Source: Verrucomicrobia bacterium UBA3750
Lineage (GTDB): Bacteria; Verrucomicrobiota; Kiritimatiellia; RFP12; UBA1067
Direction of reading: 5' to 3'
DNA length: 10,021 nt
Assembly (NCBI GenBank): GCA_002371755.1
Contig: DFGM01000051.1
Span: forward strand, 1 to 10,021
Position 1 is the stretch's first letter. The number at the start of each line of letters is the position of its first letter. This document shows, in pieces, positions 4,881 through 10,021 of the stretch. The position numbers and the translations under genes are program-made. The notes below the pieces were generated by a model. It ran no database searches. It was given only the letters and a program-made list of their open reading frames with translations, and was not told the origin of the DNA.

Positions 4881-6088
4881 CAATCCTCGCGCCACTTTAT
4901 GTAGCGCACCTTTCCTTCTTTTACATAGCACTCGGCGTTCACTTCATGCTTCATACCCATGGATTCGCCGGTAATCTTCACCTTGAAGATGGTGCTCTCG
5001 TCTAGCGTGAACGAAAAGTATTCGCTTGCCGCATCCCCTACATCCTCTTCCGTCCGCTCCTTGAGATCGCTGAAGTCGGCAAACTCCCACCATCCCTGCG
5101 ATTCGTCCACATCGCGGTTTTCCGGCATCGTCTTCTTCGCGGCGATAATCGCTTCGGCCACAAGCCTGGCCTCGTCCAGGGAATCGGTATTTTCCGGGTC
5201 TTCATAGACGCCGGGGATGGTGACGAGAGCATCCACGGAGTCGCAGCTGTTGATGTTTATCTTCGTGCCGCCGACCGTGGTGAAAAGCCCCATAAGCCCC
5301 TTGACCTCTATAAGGTCGTCATCATCCTTTGCCCACGGGTTGATTACGCCGCCCGTCAGCACCTCGGGATATTCGCTCCAGCCGCGCAGTTTGCTCAATT
5401 CCTTTATGTCGGGAATCGGACCGTTCCTCGGGCGGTATCTATCCTCTTCCTCTATCTTATCCTCTTCCTCGCGCTTCTCGTACCAATCCGATTCGGCACC
5501 GAAGTCCTCGCCGTCTATCTCGAATACGTCGTCGTTTTCGTCTCGCCAATCGTTCCAGGAGGCGATAAGGATGTTCCAGAGATTGATGGTTCCGTCCTTT
5601 GGCGTGGAAAGTTCCTCCGGGATGTTGTGGGAGGTGAAAATCATCCACCAGCGCTCCATGTACTTGGCATCCCCCCCGCCATCCCAAAGCTGGTTTATGT
5701 CTATGATGCCCTCGTCGCCGGAGTTTACGCTCTGAATCTCTATCGTGACGTTGCCGTTCTCCGGGTTGTCCTCGTCGAGGACGATAGGCCCTATTTTGCA
5801 TTGCGCCCTGACCTTGAGGTCTTGTTTTTCAAGCACCCACCTGTCGTCTTCAAGGAGTTTTTCGGTATCCTGTTCGGGATCGTATGCCGGGGCTTCGGAA
5901 TACTTGAGAATAACCGTCTCTGCAATGGCCTGGCCGGCATCGGTGAGACGGTTCACACGGTTGCGTTCGCGGACGTAGAGGTTTACACCGCTTTGCTGGT
6001 GCGCCTCGTAGACGAAGGAGAGCACCATCACCGAGAGAACGGCGATAGTCCAAAGGGCCAAGAGGAGAGCATTGCCTTTGCGTTTCAT
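4880..6088 (-). CDS. gspK: Type II secretion pseudopilin GspK-like protein
   Basis: This 402-residue protein begins MKRKGNALLLALWTIAVLSV. It has a short basic leader, a Gly before the likely cleavage point, and a hydrophobic helix without Glu at +5, as is typical of GspK. The GspK signature follows: NDWRDENDDVFEIDG (179-193), GAESDWYE (197-204), RYRPRNGPIPDIKELSKLRG (217-236), and INSC near the C-terminal helical region. In ETEC GspK this acidic loop binds calcium; here an extra run of Glu and Asp (206-216, EREED/IEEED-like) enlarges it. GspK caps the pseudopilus with GspI and GspJ in the periplasm. It is longer than the usual 300-330 residues. The ATG overlaps the gspJ stop (ATGA). Confidence 0.88.
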   Translation of the reverse strand: MKRKGNALLLALWTIAVLSVMVLSFVYEAHQQSGVNLYVRERNRVNRLTDAGQAIAETVILKYSEAPAYDPEQDTEKLLEDDRWVLEKQDLKVRAQCKIGPIVLDEDNPENGNVTIEIQSVNSGDEGIIDINQLWDGGGDAKYMERWWMIFTSHNIPEELSTPKDGTINLWNILIASWNDWRDENDDVFEIDGEDFGAESDWYEKREEEDKIEEEDRYRPRNGPIPDIKELSKLRGWSEYPEVLTGGVINPWAKDDDDLIEVKGLMGLFTTVGGTKININSCDSVDALVTIPGVYEDPENTDSLDEARLVAEAIIAAKKTMPENRDVDESQGWWEFADFSDLKERTEEDVGDAASEYFSFTLDESTIFKVKITGESMGMKHEVNAECYVKEGKVRYIKWRED

Positions 6089-7005
6089 TGCACCCCGCCT
6101 CCCCCGCCGTGAGGCGGACCCGGTGGTGGCTGGCCGCCCCCGCCCCGCCTGCCGCCGCCATTGCTTGCGCCGCCGGAATTGCCGCCTCTGCCACCGCGCC
6201 CCGCGGCACCCGCCGCAGCTGCATTCTTATCCTCCGAGCCGGGCGGGAGCGCCGCATCCTGGCTCTGCTCGTACATGGGTATGCGCACGATTCTCACTAG
6301 AGGCGCCGTATTCGTGCGGTAACTCTTCGCCTCCTTGTCCAGCACGTAGAAAGTAAGCTCCACCTTGTAAGGCACCTTGTTCGTCTCGATCCATTCATCT
6401 TCGAACTCGGGTCCGCCCGCATTGGAAGTCGCCTTTTCCGGGCTTTCCAGCACGCGGCAGTTGAATCCCGTTATCCCGTCGGCTATCAAAACAGGCTGAT
6501 ACATCTCGTCGTTGGCGAACGTGTAGTCGATTTCTTCATCGTCCTTCGGTCTCAACGCCTGGTCCGGGCAAAGCCTCGCGTAAAGCCCCGTCACTTCGAT
6601 TTCCTCCTGCCAGTCGCTGTCGCCTTCCTCAAGCACCATTACCTGCACCCTGTGCACGGTATCCGCCACTGCGCTCTTGTTGCCTACAATCGCCGTGCCC
6701 GTCTTCGACCACTCTATGATGTCGGAGCGGTCTGGATCTTCGCCGTCACCGAGGTTTTGGAGAGCAAAGCCATAGTCGTAGTTGCTGTCGGGCGTGCCGT
6801 TGTGCGGGTAGTACATGCTCCTCAGGCCCGAAATCACCTGGTTGAGCGCAAAGTCGGTGCGCTGCATCTTGTCCATGTAATCCGTGGAAACCTCCCAGCC
6901 GCGGCTCACGGCGTTGTAGGTGGCGACGGATATGGTGGTAATCACGCCGACGAGCACGACGGCGCATATGATTTCCAGCAATGTGAAGGCGCGGCGCGTT
7001 TTCAT
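6085..7005 (-). CDS. gspJ: Type II secretion pseudopilin GspJ-like protein with Gly/Pro-rich tail
   Basis: The product starts MKTRRAFTLLEIICAVVLVG, a class III (prepilin) signal with the conserved Glu at +5 and Ala rather than Gly at -1. About 250 residues of globular domain follow, with beta-rich segments such as VPYKVELTFYVL and RTNTAPLVRIVRIP. The last ~57 residues (250-306) are low complexity, with alternating Gly, Arg, Asn, Ser and Pro and a run PPPGPP, unlike standard GspJ (about 190-230 residues). The start at 7005 overlaps the gspI stop (ATGA); the frame stays open upstream to 7224 but that part lacks a prepilin signal. GspJ is a minor pseudopilin of the tip complex with GspI and GspK. 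Confidence 0.82.
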   Translation of the reverse strand: MKTRRAFTLLEIICAVVLVGVITTISVATYNAVSRGWEVSTDYMDKMQRTDFALNQVISGLRSMYYPHNGTPDSNYDYGFALQNLGDGEDPDRSDIIEWSKTGTAIVGNKSAVADTVHRVQVMVLEEGDSDWQEEIEVTGLYARLCPDQALRPKDDEEIDYTFANDEMYQPVLIADGITGFNCRVLESPEKATSNAGGPEFEDEWIETNKVPYKVELTFYVLDKEAKSYRTNTAPLVRIVRIPMYEQSQDAALPPGSEDKNAAAAGAAGRGGRGGNSGGASNGGGRRGGGGQPPPGPPHGGGGGVQ

Positions 7006-7463
7006 TCTTCCGGCTTCCTCCATATCGTCACATAGCTTTCCTTCTCGCCGTGGCCGCGAAACCTGTCTCCCCACCGCACCGTCACGCGCACGGTATGAAG
7101 TCCGCCAAGCCGATCTATCTCCTCCTGATCGTTCTTGTTCAGCCACTCGCGCTCCCACGTGTATCCATGATACTTTTCCTGCTGGGCGTAAGAAAGATGC
7201 AAGCCGTCGTTTACCTTCTCCCACAGTTCCGAGGCGCGCGTTTCGCGCACGTCGAGACCGTTCTTCGCATCAGCCGGATCGGTTATATCCGACAAAGGAA
7301 ACGCCATATCCCCCATATCCATGACTTCCTGCGCAGTTTCAAGATAGGCACTTGCCAGAATAGTCTTTTGCGCCTGCGCCATCGAAACGAGAATGCCCGT
7401 AAGGCCGAGACCGAGAATGAGCGCCGCAAGAAGCACTTCCAGCAATGTGAAACCCCTTCTCAT
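7002..7463 (-). CDS. gspI: Type II secretion pseudopilin GspI-like protein
   Basis: The 153-residue protein begins MRRGFTLLEVLLAALILGLG. It has a four-residue leader ending in Gly, Glu at +5, and the hydrophobic N-terminal helix shared by type IV pilins and pseudopilins. The C-terminal part (HTVRVTVRWGDR) has the short beta sheet of GspI, whose family usually has 'xVxVxW'. Size and position between gspH and gspJ support the assignment. In known systems GspI nucleates the tip complex and interacts with GspJ and GspK in the inner membrane and periplasm. It overlaps both neighbours by four bases (ATGA), so the whole cluster is probably translated in step. Confidence 0.85.
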   Translation of the reverse strand: MRRGFTLLEVLLAALILGLGLTGILVSMAQAQKTILASAYLETAQEVMDMGDMAFPLSDITDPADAKNGLDVRETRASELWEKVNDGLHLSYAQQEKYHGYTWEREWLNKNDQEEIDRLGGLHTVRVTVRWGDRFRGHGEKESYVTIWRKPEE

Positions 7464-8269
7464 CGTTCATCCCCCGATACTATCTTCGCGCCGCCGAAAC
7501 GGTCTACCTTGATGGAAAGCCCCTTTTCGGGCGATGTGCCATCGCGGTAGATCCACACCCTGTGCGGATCGCAGCGGCCGTTCGTCTCCCAGACTACACT
7601 GCGCGCCTCCTGCAAATCGAGCGACGCCGAGGAAAGCGACGTCCCCAAGCCGGAAGATTCCGCCTTCTCGTCCGTCCCGGTTTCGGTTCCGGCATCAGTG
7701 CGCTTCCGTTCCTTGTCATACTTCCCAAGGAGATAGTCGACGTTGGAGAAGACCGATATGCGCGGCTTTTTCCGCGCATCGTCCCCGAATGCGAAGTCGT
7801 TTTCTTCATCTCCAAGAGCCACTTTGATGCGCACGCCTCTCAGGACATCGGAGGATATCGGCGCGAAAAGGACGTCTTCCACAGTTTCGCCCTGACCGTC
7901 GGCGAGAGATTCTTCGCCGTCAGACTGGGCGGAGGCGCCTCCTTCATCGTCGCCCCCGATGGTCACCCACTCGCCCGAGAGGGTCTGCGCGCGCGAGGCG
8001 GCCTGAGTCATCATGCGGGCGGTGGTAATCTTCACGCGAGCGGATTTCTCTCCGTCGATTTCCGTCTCTTCGTAAGTGATTATGGCAGGCTGCTGTGTGA
8101 CAAGCGCCACGCTGCGCGCCTGGCGGATTGCGGCGAAAATATCGCGGCTCGCGCCTTTGATGCGCGCCGCACCCTGGCCGGAACCGAATCCAACCATCGC
8201 CACCGACACCATCACGCCAATGATGGCGACAATGGTCAGAAGCTCGATCAGGGTGAATGCGCGCCGCAT
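7460..8269 (-). CDS. gspH: Type II secretion pseudopilin GspH-like protein, enlarged
   Basis: The product of 269 residues starts MRRAFTLIELLTIVAIIGVM, a prepilin signal with Ala at -1 and Glu at +5. The mature domain has DIFAAIRQARSVALVTQQPA, typical of GspH (residues from the helix into the first strand). It is much longer than the usual 150-200 residues because of two hydrophilic insertions: an acidic Gly/Ser-rich one at about 103-130 and a Lys/Thr/Ser-rich one at about 185-215. GspH is a minor pseudopilin just below the tip. No Shine-Dalgarno is visible before the ATG, which lies 22 bases after the gspG stop, so its translation may rely on ribosomes finishing gspG. Its stop overlaps the gspI ATG. 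Confidence 0.82.
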   Translation of the reverse strand: MRRAFTLIELLTIVAIIGVMVSVAMVGFGSGQGAARIKGASRDIFAAIRQARSVALVTQQPAIITYEETEIDGEKSARVKITTARMMTQAASRAQTLSGEWVTIGGDDEGGASAQSDGEESLADGQGETVEDVLFAPISSDVLRGVRIKVALGDEENDFAFGDDARKKPRISVFSNVDYLLGKYDKERKRTDAGTETGTDEKAESSGLGTSLSSASLDLQEARSVVWETNGRCDPHRVWIYRDGTSPEKGLSIKVDRFGGAKIVSGDER

Positions 8270-8291
8270 TTGGCGAAAGCGCAGGGAGGTT

Positions 8292-8708
8292 TTACTTGGC
8301 CACCTTGTCGCTGCGGATGTCGTCTTCGGTGCCGAAGCTCATGTCAGGGCCGGCACTGATGACGGCAATCTTCTTGCCGGTGCGCTCATACTTGAACTCC
8401 GTGCCCCACGGATCCTCCAACGCACCCTCGCCGCCATCCAAAATCGGCTCTTCGTCGCCTGAAGCCGTGATGAGCGCCCTCAAATCCGAAGGATACTTCT
8501 TCGTCTGCATATAATAGTTGATGACGGCGTTCTTGATATTGACGACCGCTTCTTTTGTGGCTGTGACTTTGGCCTTTTCGATATTGGCAGTGATATTCAT
8601 CACCGCCACCGTTCCCATAATGCCGATGATGGCCACGGCCACGAGGATTTCAATCAACGTGAAACCGCTGCGCATCGCGCTTGCGACCTTGTTCTCTTCC
8701 TGTCTCAT
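8292..8708 (-). CDS. gspG: Type II secretion major pseudopilin GspG-like protein
   Basis: The 138-residue protein has a 15-residue leader ending MRSG, then FTLIEILVAVAIIGIMGTVA with Glu at +5. The mature part shows the GspG fold order: a long N-terminal helix, KNAVINYYMQTKKYPSDLRAL, ALEDPWGTEFKYE, and a final loop SAGPDMSFGTEDDI. That loop matches the calcium-binding loop of GspG (Asp-rich and preceded by 'SxG'). GspG polymerises into the pseudopilus in the inner membrane and periplasm. The start at 8708 has an AGGGA site about eight bases upstream; an ATG at 8675 would leave a four-residue leader and has no site. It is the first gene of the operon, behind the promoter at 8755-8783. Confidence 0.92.
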   Translation of the reverse strand: MRQEENKVASAMRSGFTLIEILVAVAIIGIMGTVAVMNITANIEKAKVTATKEAVVNIKNAVINYYMQTKKYPSDLRALITASGDEEPILDGGEGALEDPWGTEFKYERTGKKIAVISAGPDMSFGTEDDIRSDKVAK

Positions 8709-8754
8709 TGCTTTTCCCTTTCCTTGTTATATATACAGTAAAGCGTTGGCGGAT

Positions 8755-8783
8755 ATTGTACCAAAATCCGCGCCTCTTTGCAA
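8755..8783 (-). promoter_or_regulatory. Promoter of the gspGHIJK-rlu operon
   Basis: On the minus strand TTGCAA (8783-8778), a 17-base spacer and TACAAT (8760-8755) form a good sigma-70-type promoter about 46 bases before the gspG ATG. The spacer ends GGCGCGGATTTTGG, the motif also found at both rplU copies and at 610-623. Confidence 0.7.
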
Positions 8784-8841
8784 ATGCGCGCCAAGGGTTC
8801 CAGACAATCATCTGCCAGGCCATGTCTCCTTTGAATTGTGT

Positions 8842-9573
8842 TCACAATCCGCCTTTCACAAGCGTCCACGCGATGGCTACAACCAGCGACGGGAGAAGGT
8901 TCGCCACGCGGATCTTCTTCTCGCGCCAGAGGATGTTCCATCCGACGCAGAAAATAAGCACGCCTCCCGTGAGCGATATTGCATCGAGTGCATCCGTCGT
9001 CATCACATGGCGCAGAGGATATGCCGCAAGCGTGATGCCGCCTTGATAGAGCAAAATCGGGATTGCCGAGAAAATCACGCCTTTACCAAGAGATGCCGTC
9101 AGCGCGACTGTGAAAATGCCGTCCATTGCGGACTTCAGATACAGAAGCGACGGATCGCCGCGAAGCCCGTCCTCCAGGGCGCCGAGTATGGCCATCGCCC
9201 CGATGCAGTATGTGAGGGTCGCAGTAACGAAGCCATTGAGGAACGAGCCGTCGTTCTCGTTGTGCGAGACGCGGCGAAGCCATACGCCGAAACGCTCAAG
9301 CTTGCCGTCGAAATCGACGACCTCCCCGGCAACCGCGCCAATGGCAAGCGACATGACGAGCATCAAAGCACCGCGACACTCGACAATGCCGCCATCTCCG
9401 ATGACCAGCATCTTGGAGAACGTCGAAGCCGCGCCGACAAACAGAGTGCCGACCGCCATTCCCGAGACGAGCGTGTCCCTTATGCGCTCGTTTATCGCCT
9501 TGCCCGACGCGAGGCCGACGCACCCGCCCACGACAATGGCGGCGGCGTTCACTATGGAACCAATACCAATCAT
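8842..9573 (-). CDS. DUF554 family membrane protein
   Basis: The 243-residue protein is hydrophobic throughout, with about six or seven membrane segments. It carries the DUF554 (YqgA/YdfK) pattern: an opening GSIVNAAAIVVGGCVGLASG, GMAVGTLFVGAAS, SFLNGFVTATLTYCIGAMAI (conserved 'GFvtasLlfcvGamai'), KSAMDGIFTVALTASLGKGV, and a C-terminal GGVLIFCVGWNIL. The length is normal. The family is widespread and has been suggested to be a transporter, but its substrate is not established. It starts four bases after the stop of the flavin-reductase-like gene, so the two probably share a transcript. A separate promoter for gspG lies downstream, which divides this unit from the secretion operon. Confidence 0.92.
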   Translation of the reverse strand: MIGIGSIVNAAAIVVGGCVGLASGKAINERIRDTLVSGMAVGTLFVGAASTFSKMLVIGDGGIVECRGALMLVMSLAIGAVAGEVVDFDGKLERFGVWLRRVSHNENDGSFLNGFVTATLTYCIGAMAILGALEDGLRGDPSLLYLKSAMDGIFTVALTASLGKGVIFSAIPILLYQGGITLAAYPLRHVMTTDALDAISLTGGVLIFCVGWNILWREKKIRVANLLPSLVVAIAWTLVKGGL

Positions 9574-9577
9574 CGTC

Positions 9578-10021
9578 TTACATCAGTTCCTTGCCGCAGG
9601 AGAAGGCCTTGTCTACGACCTCGCCCATAAGACGATAGACGTGCTGGCAGGTGTCGAAGCAGATAGGCTTCATCTTGTCCACGTCGGGCTTGCCGTCCGT
9701 CAGCGCAGACTCCTCCACCGCGCAATTGACGATCTTGCCGACGACGTTGCAGTTCTCCTCGTTCATCGAGACGAGTTCGCATTCGAGGACGAGCGGCAGT
9801 TCGTTGACGACGGGCGCATCCACGAATGTGCTCTTCGTCACGGTGAAGCCGCTCTTCGCCACCTTGTCCAGCGTCTTGTTGCCGCTCGCGATGCCGAGGT
9901 AGTCGCAGGCCTTCACGGCGTCGGCCGTGCCGAACGCGACGGTGAACGCCTTGCGCGCGGCGATGTTCGCCCACGTCTTGTGCCCGGTGTCGATGCAGAT
10001 CGTGATCTCGTCCTCAAGCGT
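9578..10021 (-). CDS. Flavin reductase-like protein, C-terminal part (runs off the right edge)
   Basis: The frame is open from the right edge (10021) to a TAA at 9578, giving 147 residues without a start. It reads ITICIDTGHKTWANIAARKA, FTVAFGTADAVKACDYLGIA, SGNKTLDKVAKSGFTVTKS, FVDAPVVNELPLVLECELVS, then CNVVGKIVNCAVEES. This is the FMN-binding split-barrel of the flavin reductase/flavoredoxin family, with the typical 'VxAcDYlGivSGnk.dKvaKsG' and 'DAPxinElpxxlEC'. The N-terminal strands that hold the start of the FMN site lie outside the window. A GTG at 9916 is internal, not the real start. Likely role: cytoplasmic flavin-dependent reduction; the electron donor and substrate are unknown. Confidence 0.9.
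   Translation of the reverse strand, partial: TLEDEITICIDTGHKTWANIAARKAFTVAFGTADAVKACDYLGIASGNKTLDKVAKSGFTVTKSTFVDAPVVNELPLVLECELVSMNEENCNVVGKIVNCAVEESALTDGKPDVDKMKPICFDTCQHVYRLMGEVVDKAFSCGKELM

Noticed and set aside
3891..4904. 337-codon plus-strand open frame opposite the pseudouridine synthase
   Set aside because: The opposite strand encodes a textbook RluA-family protein; this frame has no motif or ribosome site.
7005..7224. Longer gspJ start at 7224
   Set aside because: The extra 73 residues are the shadow of gspI, and the prepilin signal requires the start at 7005.
8650..8823. 57-codon minus-strand ORF (Trp and Arg rich, starting MAWQMIVWNPW) after a GGAG
   Set aside because: The GGAG is only two bases from the ATG, and the frame runs through the gspG promoter and into gspG in another frame, so it is probably chance.
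8518..9630. 370-codon plus-strand open frame opposite gspG and the DUF554 gene
   Set aside because: It is rich in Arg, His and Ala in the manner of antisense frames in GC-rich genes and crosses the gspG promoter.
1..10021. CRISPR array, tRNA, rRNA, insertion sequence or prophage genes
   Set aside because: No regularly spaced short repeats, transposase or integrase motifs, tRNA-like cloverleaf or rRNA sequence were seen on either strand.

Overview
The window (about 58% GC) looks like a chromosomal segment of a Gram-negative, polysaccharide-degrading bacterium, most plausibly a gut member of the PVC group (Kiritimatiellota/Verrucomicrobiota-like). This rests on remnants of GH97 and GH28 glycosidase genes next to a run of type II-secretion-like pseudopilin genes and on a divergent ribosomal protein L27. 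The taxonomic call is an inference; no marker here fixes it.

Bases 1-975 are a gene graveyard read on the minus strand. It holds the 5' end of a HipA-family kinase (cut by the window edge), a start-stop-coupled unidentified ORF just before it, a short signal-peptide-like ORF behind a clear -10 box, and a decayed C-terminal piece of a GH97 glycosidase.

Bases 975-3365 hold the most unusual structure. The promoter, 5' leader and first 46 codons of rplU (ribosomal protein L21) occur twice as direct repeats of about 251 bp, 97-98% identical. The left copy is fused in frame to the middle of a GH28 polygalacturonase-like gene, and the stop of that chimera overlaps the start of an intact dicarboxylate/amino acid:cation symporter-family gene whose key binding residues are altered. 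The right copy is the complete rplU, followed by rpmA (L27) and a terminator. A truncated signal-peptide ORF lies directly left of the right copy. The cassette between the repeats could therefore be lost by homologous recombination, and the symporter now sits behind a ribosomal-protein promoter.

Bases 3800-3975 hold two back-to-back hairpin terminators, one for each strand. From 3975 to 8708 a tightly overlapping minus-strand operon runs gspG, gspH, gspI, gspJ, gspK, then a RluA/RluD-family pseudouridine synthase. It encodes the five pseudopilins of a type II secretion system but none of its other parts. A good promoter lies just upstream of gspG. Bases 8842-10021 encode, on the minus strand, a DUF554 membrane protein and the C-terminal part of a flavin-reductase-like protein.

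Several promoters in the window share an extended motif upstream of the -10 box (GCGSGGATTTTGG, then TATAAT), which may be a lineage-specific promoter architecture.
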